Source: Pseudomonadota bacterium (lineage in GTDB: Bacteria > Pseudomonadota > Gammaproteobacteria > Steroidobacterales > Steroidobacteraceae). Taken from it: DNA of 64,000 nucleotides. The stretch's first letter is position 1, and each line of letters starts with the position of its first letter. Both the position numbers and the translations under genes were made by a program. Positions 17,579 through 26,767 of this stretch are shown here, one piece after another. The notes beneath the pieces were generated by a model. The model did not search any database and had not been told where the DNA came from. It saw only the letters and a list, made by a program, of their open reading frames with translations. The DNA lies in contig JABBNZ010000003.1 of the NCBI GenBank assembly GCA_019352035.1, positions 54,473 through 118,472 on the forward strand. Reading direction: 5' to 3'.

Positions 17579-18040
17579 ATGGAGCTAGACCGCTACGATC
17601 GTGTCATCCTGCGCCTGCTGCAGCAGGATGCGCGCATGACGAACGCCCGTCTTGCGACGGAGGTCAGCCTGTCGGAGTCCGCCTGCCTGCGACGGGTACG
17701 GGCGCTGGAGGAGTCGGGCCTCATCGAGGGCTATACCGCGCTCATCAACCAGCAGAAGGCGGGCTATCCCGTGAACGTGTTCGTGAGCATCACGCTCGAC
17801 CGGCAGAGCCAGTCGGGTCTGACGGCGTTCGAGACCGCGGTGCGCAGGATTCCGCAAGTGATGGAGTGCTACCTGATGACCGGCGAGCACGATTACCTGC
17901 TGCGGATCGTGGTCGCCGATCTCGCGGATTTCGAGCGCATCCACAGCCAACATCTGACGCGCCTGCCGAGCGTCGTGAGCGTGCAATCCAGCTTCGCCAT
18001 GCGCACCGTGACCCGCTCGGCCGAGCTGCCCTTGCGCTGA
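17579..18040 (+). CDS. Lrp/AsnC family transcriptional regulator next to ald
   Basis: A 153-residue regulator with an N-terminal winged helix-turn-helix (residues 1-50; LDRYDRVILRLLQQDARMTNARLA then SESACLRRVRALEESGLIEGY) and a C-terminal RAM ligand-binding domain containing VMECYLMTGEHDYLLRIV, the usual effector loop. The start at 17579 gives the canonical family N-terminus; an in-frame ATG at 17459 would add 40 residues and cover the intergenic operator. Divergent placement from ald suggests that it controls ald in response to alanine or another amino acid; that role is inferred. Confidence 0.87.
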   Translation: MELDRYDRVILRLLQQDARMTNARLATEVSLSESACLRRVRALEESGLIEGYTALINQQKAGYPVNVFVSITLDRQSQSGLTAFETAVRRIPQVMECYLMTGEHDYLLRIVVADLADFERIHSQHLTRLPSVVSVQSSFAMRTVTRSAELPLR

Positions 18041-18096
18041 GACTGACCGCCGCGGGCGGCCGGTGGGGCCACATGGCGGTCGCGCAAAGCCGCGCC

Positions 18097-18102
18097 TATA
18101 CT
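18097..18102 (+). promoter_or_regulatory. Possible -10 element of the GGDEF-EAL gene
   Basis: TATACT (five of six to TATAAT) lies 22 bases before the GTG start, in the 84-base gap after the Lrp regulator. The -35 region at 17 bases spacing (TGGCGG) is poor. Confidence 0.35.
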
Positions 18103-18124
18103 GCCCCGGTCACCCGGCCAAACC

Positions 18125-20905
18125 GTGCAATCCGCACCCTCTTCAGCGGCGCTCCTGCAGCGGCTCCAGCCGCGGGGAGTCCTGCGGCCGGATGCTCGGC
18201 GGATCATCAACGTCGCGATCATCCTGCTCTCGATGCTCGTGATCGTGCTCGCGGTGCGCACGGGCTGGCGGTCGTTGCACCGATACGAGCAGGCGAGGCA
18301 GATCGCGCTGGTTGACGCCACCACGAACGATTTCATCGCTGCAGGCGGCTTGCTCGAGCTCGAGCTGACTTATGGGAGCGCGCTCCTCGGAGGGGAGCAC
18401 CCCGATGCGGGCCGCCTGATGCAGCTGCAGCGGGCGCACCGTCAGGGCGATCTGCTCTGGCGCCGGGCCATGGACCGCACGCGCCTCATCGCAGCGCGCT
18501 CGCTGATGAATCGTGATCTGCTCGCGAGGCACGCGAGCGCCCAGGCCTCCTTCCAGGCGCTGAGCGCCGTGCGCCAACAGCTCGCAACCTGTCTTCGAGC
18601 GCGCCCCTGCGCGCTCGGAGAGGATGCGTGGCAACGCGCGGTCTCCCGGGTCATCCAGGACTCCGCGGCAGCGCGGGAAGCCGTTTACTTCAGCGTCGAT
18701 GCACCGGAGCGTCCGGCCCGTCTCTATGCCGCTGTGCAGCGTACGGTATGGACGCTCACCGAGCACACGCGACGCGAGAGCGGACTCATGGCGTTCTACC
18801 TGAGCGCGAACCAGGCGCCTTCGGCCGCCGCTCGCGCGCAGCTCGACAGCGATAGCGCCGTGGCGCGGGAGGCCCAGGAGAGTCTGCGTGTGTTCGCACA
18901 GCTGCATCGTCTCGACGAGCATGTGCGGCGGGCCATCGAGGAGGCGGACCGCTCGTTGACCGGACGTTTCACACCGCTCGTCTCCGGGGTCCTCAGCGGC
19001 CAGCTGCATCCGGACGGCCGCAGCTGGCTGGCGCAGACCGCGCCCACGGCCGGCGCACTGGACCGGCTCTCCGTCACGGTGGAGAACGCGGTGGCGGCCT
19101 TCGCGGCGCACGCCATGCGGGAGAGCCGCAACGACATGCTCTTCAACGGGCTCTTCGTTCTGCTCGCCTGCTCGCTTGCGGCAGTGAGCGTGACCAAGGT
19201 CCGCCAGACGGCGAATGCTCTCTTTCATCAGAAGGAGCTCGCCGAGGTGACCATCCGCTCGATCGGTGATGCGGTCATCACGACGGATGATCGCGGATGC
19301 GTCGAGTACATCAACCCCGCCGCGCAGCAGATGACGGGCTGGACGAGCTCCCAGGCGCGGGGTTTGCCGCTCGAGCGCGTGTTCGAGGTGGTGAACGGCG
19401 TGACCCTGGAGCGCCAGAGCAATCCGGTCGAGGTCTGCCTGCGGGAGAACCGGGTGGTGAGTCTCGAGGACAACTCGGTGCTCGTGCATCGGGACGGGAC
19501 CCGCCGCGACATCGAGGACTCCGCGGCCCCGATCCGCGACCGTGCCGGCCATCTCGCCGGCGCGGTGCTCGTCTTCTATGACGCGACGGAAGTGCACCAG
19601 GCGGCGCATCTGATCTCTTATCGTGCGACTCACGATTCGCTCTCGGGGCTCATCAACCGCCGGGAGTTCGAGCACCGCCTCGCGGCGCTGCTCGCGCCCG
19701 GACAGGATCATTCCGCGCGGCATGCGCTGCTCTTCCTCGATCTCGACCGCTTCGCGGTCCTCAACGAGGCATGCGGCCCGCTTGCGGGCGATCAACTGCT
19801 GCGGGAGGCGAGCCGCATTCTCGCCGAGCGCACGCGCTGCGGCGACGTGTTGGCCCGGCTCGGCGGCGATGAGTTCGGCCTGATCGTGCGCAACTGCACG
19901 CTCGATGAGGCTCGTCAGGCCGCGGAGTCGTTGCGCGCGGCGATTTCCGGCTATCGCTTCGAGTGGCAGGGCCTTCACTTTCAACCGCACCTGAGCGCGG
20001 GCATCGTGCCGTTCGGCCTGGATTCAGGGGCTCCCGCGGCGCTCCTCAGCCGCGCCGAGGCCGCATGCCACCTCGCCAAGGAGAAGGGTCGGGACCGCCT
20101 GCAGGTCTACGACGCGAGCGACAGAGACATCGAGTTTCGCTCGGGCGGCCTGCAGTGGATGGCGCGGCTCAACGAGGCGCTGGCGCGGGACCGGTTCACC
20201 CTCTACTGTCAGCCCGTCGTTCCGGTGGGCGGACGCGGACGCCGTCATGGGGAGGTGCTGGCGCGCATGCTCGATGCCGAAGGACGGCTCATCCTGGCAT
20301 CGCACTTCATTCCGCACGCGGAGCGCTATGGACTGATGCCGCGGCTGGACCGCTGGGTGGTGCGCAACGCGCTCGCGAGCCTCGGGGCGCTCTACGCGCA
20401 GGGGCACGGGGAGAAGGCAGGGGTGCTTGCGATCAATCTTTCCGGGGCAACGCTCACCGATCCTTCCCTGCTGCAGTTCATTCGCGAGCAGATGCGCAGT
20501 TGCGGCGTGCCGCCGAGCGCGCTGTGCTTCGAGATCACGGAGACCGCCGCAATCTCCAGCCTGCGCGAGGCGTCGGCGCTCATCAACTCGCTGCGACGGC
20601 TCGGCTGCGGTTTCGCGCTCGATGATTTCGGCCGCGGCATGTCCTCCTTCATGTACCTGAAGCAGCTGTCGGTCGATTATCTGAAGATCGACGGCGCATT
20701 CGTCCGCAGCATGGCGGACGATCCGGTCTCGCGGGCGATGGTCAAGGCGATTCATGCGCTCGGGCAGGCCATGGGGATCGCCACGGTCGCCGAGTGCGTC
20801 GAGACGCCGGCCGTGCGCCGCCAGCTCGAGGGCCTCGGTGTCGATTACGTTCAGGGCCTCGAGGTCGGCCCGCCGCAGCCGCTCTCCCGGTATCTCGAGT
20901 CCTGA
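18125..20905 (+). CDS. Membrane PAS-GGDEF-EAL cyclic-di-GMP protein
   Basis: A 926-residue protein with a membrane helix near residues 28-43, a large helical extracytoplasmic or linker region, a second helix near 340-356 (LFNGLFVLLACSLAAVSV), a PAS domain (about 370-490), a GGDEF domain and a C-terminal EAL domain. GGDEF is intact at 580-584 and is preceded by RCGD with five residues between, matching an inhibitory I-site. The EAL motif reads EVL at 710-712; later phosphodiesterase residues are present (LAINLSG, FEITET, LDDFGRG, DYLKIDG, VAECVET). Both synthesis and hydrolysis of c-di-GMP therefore look possible. Start is GTG. The N-terminal sensor region is not one I recognise. Confidence 0.88.
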   Translation: MQSAPSSAALLQRLQPRGVLRPDARRIINVAIILLSMLVIVLAVRTGWRSLHRYEQARQIALVDATTNDFIAAGGLLELELTYGSALLGGEHPDAGRLMQLQRAHRQGDLLWRRAMDRTRLIAARSLMNRDLLARHASAQASFQALSAVRQQLATCLRARPCALGEDAWQRAVSRVIQDSAAAREAVYFSVDAPERPARLYAAVQRTVWTLTEHTRRESGLMAFYLSANQAPSAAARAQLDSDSAVAREAQESLRVFAQLHRLDEHVRRAIEEADRSLTGRFTPLVSGVLSGQLHPDGRSWLAQTAPTAGALDRLSVTVENAVAAFAAHAMRESRNDMLFNGLFVLLACSLAAVSVTKVRQTANALFHQKELAEVTIRSIGDAVITTDDRGCVEYINPAAQQMTGWTSSQARGLPLERVFEVVNGVTLERQSNPVEVCLRENRVVSLEDNSVLVHRDGTRRDIEDSAAPIRDRAGHLAGAVLVFYDATEVHQAAHLISYRATHDSLSGLINRREFEHRLAALLAPGQDHSARHALLFLDLDRFAVLNEACGPLAGDQLLREASRILAERTRCGDVLARLGGDEFGLIVRNCTLDEARQAAESLRAAISGYRFEWQGLHFQPHLSAGIVPFGLDSGAPAALLSRAEAACHLAKEKGRDRLQVYDASDRDIEFRSGGLQWMARLNEALARDRFTLYCQPVVPVGGRGRRHGEVLARMLDAEGRLILASHFIPHAERYGLMPRLDRWVVRNALASLGALYAQGHGEKAGVLAINLSGATLTDPSLLQFIREQMRSCGVPPSALCFEITETAAISSLREASALINSLRRLGCGFALDDFGRGMSSFMYLKQLSVDYLKIDGAFVRSMADDPVSRAMVKAIHALGQAMGIATVAECVETPAVRRQLEGLGVDYVQGLEVGPPQPLSRYLES

Positions 20906-20972
20906 GGCGCCGAGCCATGGAACGCGCTCGGCGACGGCATGCGGTTTGCTCGCCCCATGGGCGGAGGTGTCG

Positions 20973-21839
20973 ATGAATGCCAACATGAATGCCTCGGCGG
21001 CCGGAGAGATCGCTCTCGGCGCCGATCTGAAGGTCCACCGCCTGGGCTTCGGCGCCATGCGCATCACCGGCCGCGGTATCTGGGGCGATCCGCCGGACCT
21101 TGCCACCGCGGTGCGCGTCCTGCAGCGGGCGGTGCGTGTCGGCGTGAACTTCATCGACACCGCGGACTCGTACGGGCCCGAAGTCAGCGAGAACCTGATC
21201 GCCCGCGCGCTCCATCCGTACTCACCCGACATCGTGATCGCCACCAAGGGCGGCCTGGTGCGTCCGGGTCCCGATGTCTGGGACCGGGATGCCCGGCCGG
21301 AGCACCTGCGCAAGGCCTGCGAGTCGAGTCTGAAGCGCCTGCGGCGCGCCTCGCTCGACCTCTATCAGCTGCATTCGCCGGATCCCAACGTACCGCTCGA
21401 GGACTCGATCGGGGAGCTCGTGCGCCTGAAGAGCGAGGGCAAGATCCGCCACATCGGCGTCTCGAACGTCAGCCTCGAGGAGCTGAAGCGCTGCGAGCGG
21501 CTGACGCCCATCGTCTCCGTCCAGAACCGCTACAACCTGGAGGACCGCCACTGCGGCGAGGTGCTCGCCTACTGCGAGAGCCGGGCGATCGCGTTCATCC
21601 CCTGGGCGCCGCTCGGCTCCGGGCGGCACGCGCGCAGCTCCGGCGCCTCACGGGCGCTCGAGACAGTGGCCGAGCTGCACGGTATCACCGTCGGCCAGGC
21701 CGCCATCGCCTGGCTCCTCGCGCGCTCGACCGTGATGTTGCCGATCCCGGGAACCGGCTCCATCGAGCACCTGGAGCAGAACGTGGCAGCCGCTTCGGTG
21801 CGCCTGACGCCCCAGGACATGCACGAGCTCGGCGCCTAG
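20973..21839 (+). CDS. Aldo/keto reductase
   Basis: A 288-residue NADPH-dependent oxidoreductase of the YajO/YdbC-like branch. Visible motifs: LGFGAMRITG at the start of the barrel, NFIDTADSYGPEVSENLIA containing the catalytic Asp and Tyr, ATKGG with the catalytic lysine, LDLYQLHSPD, and HIGVSNVSLEEL, then LPIPGTGSIEHLEQN for cofactor binding. GGAGG lies five bases before the ATG. Its stop overlaps the 3' end of the convergent Lrp-type gene by four bases. The substrate cannot be told from the sequence. Confidence 0.9.
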   Translation: MNANMNASAAGEIALGADLKVHRLGFGAMRITGRGIWGDPPDLATAVRVLQRAVRVGVNFIDTADSYGPEVSENLIARALHPYSPDIVIATKGGLVRPGPDVWDRDARPEHLRKACESSLKRLRRASLDLYQLHSPDPNVPLEDSIGELVRLKSEGKIRHIGVSNVSLEELKRCERLTPIVSVQNRYNLEDRHCGEVLAYCESRAIAFIPWAPLGSGRHARSSGASRALETVAELHGITVGQAAIAWLLARSTVMLPIPGTGSIEHLEQNVAAASVRLTPQDMHELGA

Positions 21840-22318
21840 GCCTCCGCTGCCGCCGCCACCGGCAGCCGGGTCGTGAATTTCTTCGTGCGCAGCACGAAGC
21901 TGGTGTTGACGGAGCGCACGCCAGCCAGCTGCAGCAGGCGCGTGGAGAGAAACTGCTCATAGGCCTCCATGCTCGCGGCGACGATGCGCAGCAGGTAATC
22001 GTTGGGGCCGCTCATGGAGTGGCACTCCAGCACCTCCGGCCGCTCCTGCACCAGCTGATCGAACTGATGCACCGTCTGCGGATGATGGTTCTCGAGCGAC
22101 ACCAGCGCGTAGGCCTGGATGGGCAGGCCGATGGCGAGCGCGGACAGGAGCGTCGCATAGCCCGCGATGAAGCCTTCCTCCTCCAGACGGCGCAATCGCC
22201 TCCAGCAAGGCGCGGGTGACAGACCGATGCGTTGCGCCAGCTCCTGGTTGGATATGCGCGCATCGGACTGCAGCTCATCGAGGATGCGGCAGTCGAGGCG
22301 GTCGAGGGGCCTTGGCAT
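21836..22318 (-). CDS. Lrp/AsnC family regulator, probable BkdR-like
   Basis: A 160-residue Lrp-type regulator: winged helix-turn-helix at the N-terminus (LDRLDCRILDELQSDARISNQELAQRIGLSPAPCWRRLRRLEEEG) with a RAM domain carrying VLECHSMSGPNDYLLRIVAAS. It is divergent from the 2-oxoacid dehydrogenase genes, 132 bases apart, as bkdR is from the branched-chain dehydrogenase operon in pseudomonads. Regulation of that operon by branched-chain amino acids is therefore likely but inferred. The 3' end overlaps the aldo/keto reductase stop. Confidence 0.86.
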   Translation of the reverse strand: MPRPLDRLDCRILDELQSDARISNQELAQRIGLSPAPCWRRLRRLEEEGFIAGYATLLSALAIGLPIQAYALVSLENHHPQTVHQFDQLVQERPEVLECHSMSGPNDYLLRIVAASMEAYEQFLSTRLLQLAGVRSVNTSFVLRTKKFTTRLPVAAAAEA

Positions 22319-22356
22319 GATCCAATGCTCATGTCAAATAAAGAAGAAAGGATATT

Positions 22357-22369
22357 GCCACCGCGTGGC
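22357..22369. promoter_or_regulatory. Inverted repeat in the Lrp/2-oxoacid dehydrogenase divergent region
   Basis: GCCAC-CGC-GTGGC is a perfect 5-bp inverted repeat, and a wider pair ATTGCC (22354-22359) / GGCAAT (22377-22382) overlaps it. The surrounding sequence (TCAAATAAAGAAGAAAGGATA and CAAATAAGG) is unusually AT-rich for this genome. It sits between the two divergent start codons and is the obvious place for an operator. Confidence 0.38.
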
Positions 22370-22450
22370 CAAATAAGGCAATGAACGCAAGCTCATTTCC
22401 GCATGACCGCCCTAGGCTATGCCCGGCGTCAACCCAAGAGGGGAAATTCC

Positions 22451-24565
22451 ATGCCGGCCGTTGCTTCCGCGGCCCCGCGTCCGAGCGGGGTGGCCTCGAT
22501 TGCGCACCGCGAGCCCGACTGGCGGCGGGTCAGCCAGCTGCTGCACGCCTCCCGCGCCCTGGACGATCTCGAGGAGTCGCGTCTCCTGCCGCAGCGGCAG
22601 GTGCTGTACCAGTTCTCGGCGCGCGGGCACGACTTCGCGCAGATCCTGCTCGGCCTGCAGCTGACCGATCCCCACGACGGCGTGACGGTGTACTACCGCT
22701 CACGCCCGCTCATGCTGGCGCTCGGCGTGGATCTCGAGGATGCCGCCGCCGGCCCGCTCGCACGCGAGGGCTCCTTCAGCGGCGGCCGCGATATCGGCGT
22801 CGTTTTCAACAAGCCGGGACGCGGCGGCGCCACCGTGCTGCCGGCGAGCGGCGGTGTCGGTGCGCAATACACTCCGGCGGCAGGGTGGGCCCAGGCGATC
22901 CGCTACCATCACGAAGCGCTGAAGGATGCCTCGTACGCGCGCAGCATCGCCGTCGTGCTGGGTGGCGACGCATCGGTGGCGACCGGCGGATTCTGGTCCG
23001 CGCTCACCATGGCGAGCACATTGCGCCTGCCGATGTTGTTTTACATCGAGGACAACGGCTTTGGCATCTCGGTCCCCTCGCAGCTGCAGACGCCCGGCGG
23101 CAACATCGCCGCCAACCTGGCCTCGTTCTCGGGCCTGACGCTTCTCGAGGGCGACGGTGCGGATCCGATCCAGGCCGCGCAGCTCGTGGCCGAAGCGGTC
23201 GGCCGCGTGCGCGAGGATCGTGGACCGGTGCTGCTGCGGCTGGCGGTGCCGCGGCTCTGCGGACACTCCGGCCAGGATACGCAGGCCTACAAGTCACCCG
23301 AGACGATCTCGCTCGAGCGGGCGCGGGATCCGCTGCATCGGCTGCAGCGCTGGCTCGTACCCCGCCTCCTCGCGGAAGAGGAGTGGACGGGCATCGGGAA
23401 CGATGCGCGCCGCGACGTCGAGGCGGCGGTGGAGCGCGCGCTGGCGCGTCCGCACCCGGATCCCGGTCAGCTGACCCGCCACGTATTCTGCGAGTCGACG
23501 GCCGAGGGCATCGCGCAGGTCCAGGAACAGGGCGGCCTCGCTGCCGCCGGCTGCGCATTTGCGCCCTCGGCACGCGAGCCGCATCCCGAGCCGGCGCGAA
23601 TCAACATGCTGACGGCCATTCGTCGCACGCTCGATGTGGAGCTCACCTTGAATCCGCGGATGGTCGTGTTCGGCGAGGACGTCGGTCCCAAAGGCGGCGT
23701 GCATGCGGCGACGCTGGGCCTGCAGGAGAAGCACGGCGCCTCGCGCGTATTCGATACCAGCCTCTCCGAGGAGGGCATCATCGGCCGCGCCGTCGGGCTC
23801 GCGCTCTCGGGCCTGCTGCCGGTACCGGAGATCCAGTTCCGCAAATACGCGGATCCCGCCACCGAGCAGTTGAACGACTGCGGGACGATGCGCTGGCGCA
23901 CGCGCAATCGCTTCGCCGCCCCGATGGTGGTGCGGATCCCGGGCGGTTTCTTCAAATGCGGCGACCCATGGCACAGCCAGACGAACGAGGTCGCCTTTGT
24001 GCACGGCATCGGCTGGCGAGTGGCGGTGCCCTCGAATGCGGAGGATGCGGTGGGGCTGTTGCGCTGCGCGCTGCGGGGCAACGATCCGACCCTCTTCTTC
24101 GAGCATCGCGCGCTGTTGGATGGTGCGTGGGCTCGCCGTCCCTATCCCGGAGACGAGTACGTCGTGCCGTTCGGTCTGGCGCGGCGCATCCGTGAGGGCA
24201 CCGAGCTCACGGTCGTCACCTGGGGCGCCATGGTGGAGCGCTGCGAGCGTGCGGCGGGGGCATCGGGTGTCGATGCCGAAATCCTCGATCTGCGCACGCT
24301 CTCGCCCTGGGACCGTGAGGCCGTGCTCGCATCGGTGGCCAAGACGCACCGCTGCCTCATCGTGCACGAGGACAACCTGACCGCGGGGTTCGGGGCCGAG
24401 GTCGCGGCCTGTCTCGCCAAGGAGGCGTTCTTCAGCCTCGATGCCCCGATCGAGCGGCTCGCGATGCCGGATATTCCGAGCCCGCACAGCCCGCTGCTCC
24501 TCGAGGCGGCCGTGCCCACCGTGGACTCGATCACGCGGGCCATCCAGCAGATCGCGAGCGTCTGA
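22451..24565 (+). CDS. 2-oxoacid dehydrogenase E1 component, alpha and beta subunits fused
   Basis: A 704-residue thiamine-diphosphate enzyme. Residues about 30-360 are an E1-alpha domain, with the diphosphate-binding segment GGDASVATGGFWSALT near 171 and IEDNGFGIS; residues from about 385 are an E1-beta domain (INMLTAIRRTLDVEL, VFGEDVGPKGGVHAAT, FDTSLSEEGIIGRAVGLALSG). In classical branched-chain complexes these are separate genes; here they are one polypeptide. Together with the next gene (E2) it should decarboxylate a branched-chain or related 2-oxoacid and load the acyl group on lipoate. GAGGGG precedes the ATG. No E3 gene is nearby. Confidence 0.87.
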   Translation: MPAVASAAPRPSGVASIAHREPDWRRVSQLLHASRALDDLEESRLLPQRQVLYQFSARGHDFAQILLGLQLTDPHDGVTVYYRSRPLMLALGVDLEDAAAGPLAREGSFSGGRDIGVVFNKPGRGGATVLPASGGVGAQYTPAAGWAQAIRYHHEALKDASYARSIAVVLGGDASVATGGFWSALTMASTLRLPMLFYIEDNGFGISVPSQLQTPGGNIAANLASFSGLTLLEGDGADPIQAAQLVAEAVGRVREDRGPVLLRLAVPRLCGHSGQDTQAYKSPETISLERARDPLHRLQRWLVPRLLAEEEWTGIGNDARRDVEAAVERALARPHPDPGQLTRHVFCESTAEGIAQVQEQGGLAAAGCAFAPSAREPHPEPARINMLTAIRRTLDVELTLNPRMVVFGEDVGPKGGVHAATLGLQEKHGASRVFDTSLSEEGIIGRAVGLALSGLLPVPEIQFRKYADPATEQLNDCGTMRWRTRNRFAAPMVVRIPGGFFKCGDPWHSQTNEVAFVHGIGWRVAVPSNAEDAVGLLRCALRGNDPTLFFEHRALLDGAWARRPYPGDEYVVPFGLARRIREGTELTVVTWGAMVERCERAAGASGVDAEILDLRTLSPWDREAVLASVAKTHRCLIVHEDNLTAGFGAEVAACLAKEAFFSLDAPIERLAMPDIPSPHSPLLLEAAVPTVDSITRAIQQIASV

Positions 24566-24568
24566 GTC

Positions 24569-25873
24569 ATGTCGAGAACAGCAGGGTGTGTGGAGATCAG
24601 GGCTCCCTCCGGACAGGAAGAGGGGACTCGATCGCAGGTGCTGCGCTGGTTGAAGGCCGTCGGCGAGCCGGTGGCCGAGCACGAGCCGCTCATCGAGCTC
24701 GAGACCGACAAAGTCACGGTCGAGGTGGCCTCGCCGGGCGCGGGCGTACTGACGGAGATCCTGAAGCAGGAGCAGGAGCAAGTCGCCCCGGGCGAGCTCC
24801 TCGGCCGGATCGGTATCGCCGCGGCAGCCGGCGCGCCTGGCACCCCGGCGGTAGCGGCGGTGGCGGCGGTGCCGGAGGGCGCCGTTGGCGCGCCCGCCAC
24901 GGCATCGCGCGAGGCTGCGATCGCCGCCGCCGCCGCTGCGGCGGGCTCGGGCTCACCGGGCGGCGCGGCGGCGCGGCAGCTGAGTCCGGCCGTGAGGCGC
25001 CTGCTCGCGCAGCATTCGCTCGACGCCGCGAAGGTGCGGGGTACGGGCGAAGGCGGCCGCATCACCGTGGCCGATGTCCTGCGGGAAGCGTCGCCGTCTG
25101 CCCCGGGCGCTCCACAGACAGCATCGCGGGCCGCCGCCGTCGAGGGGAAGACTGATGCGAGCGGTGCGGACGGTGTTGCGGGTCATCGGGTGCCTCACTC
25201 GGCAGTCCGCAAGCGCATTGCGGCCCGAATGGTCGAGAGCCTGCTGCATACCGCTCCCCATGTGACCACGGTGTTCGAGGTCGACATGGGCGAGGTGCTC
25301 GCGCATCGGCAGCGGCATCGTGAGGAATTCGCACGTCGAGGCGTCGCGCTGACACTGACGGCGTACTTCGCACAGGCGGCAGTCACGGCAATCCGTGCAG
25401 TGCCGGAGGCGAACAGCCGCTGGACCGATACCGAGCTCGAGATTTACGATACCGTCAATCTGGGAATCGCCACGGCGGCGCAAGGCGGACTGGTGGTGCC
25501 GGTCCTGCAGCACGCCGAGTCCCTGGACCTGCTCGAGACCGCCCGCCGGCTCGAGGACCTGGTGCGCCGGGCGCGCGATGGCGCGCTCACGCCCGCGGAC
25601 GTGCGCGGCGGTACGTTCACTCTCTCCAATCACGGCGTGAGCGGCAGTCTCCTCGCCGCGCCCATCATCATCCCGCAGCCGCAGTCGGCGATCCTCGGTC
25701 TCGGCAAGCTCGAGAAGCGGGCGGTGGTGCTCGAGGAGGGCGCAGAGGATCGTATCGTGGCACGCTCGCGCTGCTACGCGACTTTGACGATCGACCATCG
25801 GGTAATGGATGGAAGCAGGGCCAACCGTTTCCTCGAGGCATTCACGGAACGCCTTTCCGGCTGGGAGGCCTGA
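24569..25873 (+). CDS. 2-oxoacid dehydrogenase E2 (lipoamide acyltransferase)
   Basis: A 434-residue acyltransferase. Residues 1-85 form a lipoyl domain with lipoylation site Lys48 in ETDKVTVEV. An Ala/Gly/Pro-rich linker follows, then a peripheral subunit-binding domain at about 139-172 (LSPAVRRLLAQHSLD...GTGEGGRITVADVL), another linker and the catalytic domain with LTIDHRVMDG near 405-412 (catalytic His and Asp). The linker carries long Ala runs. It starts three bases after the E1 stop. The branched-chain type is preferred from the fused E1 and Lrp-type neighbour, but the acyl specificity is not proven. Confidence 0.88.
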   Translation: MSRTAGCVEIRAPSGQEEGTRSQVLRWLKAVGEPVAEHEPLIELETDKVTVEVASPGAGVLTEILKQEQEQVAPGELLGRIGIAAAAGAPGTPAVAAVAAVPEGAVGAPATASREAAIAAAAAAAGSGSPGGAAARQLSPAVRRLLAQHSLDAAKVRGTGEGGRITVADVLREASPSAPGAPQTASRAAAVEGKTDASGADGVAGHRVPHSAVRKRIAARMVESLLHTAPHVTTVFEVDMGEVLAHRQRHREEFARRGVALTLTAYFAQAAVTAIRAVPEANSRWTDTELEIYDTVNLGIATAAQGGLVVPVLQHAESLDLLETARRLEDLVRRARDGALTPADVRGGTFTLSNHGVSGSLLAAPIIIPQPQSAILGLGKLEKRAVVLEEGAEDRIVARSRCYATLTIDHRVMDGSRANRFLEAFTERLSGWEA

Positions 25874-25959
25874 GCGGCAGGTGACTCGCGACAGCTGGGC
25901 CGCTAGTATGTGCGGATTGTTGCTGCCTTTCCTTTGGCTGTTTGGCGGAGGACTCGAGC

Positions 25960-26625
25960 ATGACCGAGAACGCACCCGCAATGCCCGGCAAGCCGGTCGA
26001 GGGCGAAGAGCCCGATCTCGACCGGCGGCGGATGCTCGCTACCACCACGGCGGCGGTTGGCGCCGTCGGCGTGGCACTGGCCGCGGTGCCCTTCATCGAG
26101 GCGCTGGAGCCCAGTGAGAGCGCACGCGCGGCGGGTGCCCCCGTCACCATCGATATCTCCAAGCTCGCGCCGGGCCAGATGCTGAGCGCCTCCTGGCGCT
26201 CGCGGCCCGTGTGGGTGCTGCATCGGACCGAGGCGCAGCTCGCGGAGCTGTCGAAGCTCAACAGGCAGCTGAAGGATCCCCTGTCGAAGGAGGACCAGCA
26301 GGCGCCGAACCTCGCCGCGTGGAACCCCGTCACGCGCGCCGTCAATCCCAAGTACCTCGTGGTGGTCGGCATCTGCACCCACCTCGGGTGCATCCCGAAA
26401 TACAGGCCGCAGGTGAACGACCCGAGCCTGCCTGCGCACTGGCCGGGCGGCTTCTTCTGCCCCTGCCATGGCTCGCGCTACGATCTCTCGGGCCGCGTCA
26501 TGGACGGCTCGCCGGCGCCGCTCAACCTGCCCGTGCCGCCCTACTACTTCAAGGATGCCAACACCATCACCGCCGGCGAGCTCGCCGACGGCAAAGAGCA
26601 AAACTGGGAGCCGAATACCTGGTAG
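25960..26625 (+). CDS. petA: Rieske iron-sulfur protein of a cytochrome bc1-type complex, without bc partners
   Basis: A 221-residue protein with a Tat-type N-terminus ([20 protein letters not shown]) that doubles as a membrane anchor, then the Rieske domain. The cluster ligands are Cys139 and His141 in CTHLGC, and Cys167 and His170 in CPCHGSRYD; Cys144 and Cys169 form the stabilising disulfide. PLNLPVPPY ends the domain as in ubiquinol-cytochrome c reductase subunits. GGAGGA lies seven bases before the ATG at 25960. Cytochrome b and c1 genes normally follow directly; here the next gene is an unrelated protease. Confidence 0.88.
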   Translation: MTENAPAMPGKPVEGEEPDLDRRRMLATTTAAVGAVGVALAAVPFIEALEPSESARAAGAPVTIDISKLAPGQMLSASWRSRPVWVLHRTEAQLAELSKLNRQLKDPLSKEDQQAPNLAAWNPVTRAVNPKYLVVVGICTHLGCIPKYRPQVNDPSLPAHWPGGFFCPCHGSRYDLSGRVMDGSPAPLNLPVPPYYFKDANTITAGELADGKEQNWEPNTW

Positions 26626-26668
26626 ACGCCGCGGGTGCGCGCCAGCCCGAGCAGCGGGCGTAGCACCC

Positions 26669-26686
26669 CGCGCCGATCTCGGCGCG
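26669..26686. other. Short GC-rich hairpin between petA and the protease gene
   Basis: CGCGCCG-ATCT-CGGCGCG forms a perfect 7-bp stem with a four-base loop 44 bases after the Rieske gene. No U-tract follows, so it could be a Rho-dependent or processing structure at most. Confidence 0.3.
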
Positions 26687-26767
26687 CGCAGGGAGTGACG
26701 GCCAGCGTCCGCTTAGGCGTATCCTACGCAGCTTTCCGGCCGCCCGGCGGCATGCGGGGGTTATTTC

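Noticed and set aside
23294..24781. A 495-codon minus-strand open frame opposite the E1 gene
   Set aside because: It has no ribosome site or motif and spans the boundary of two real genes on the other strand.
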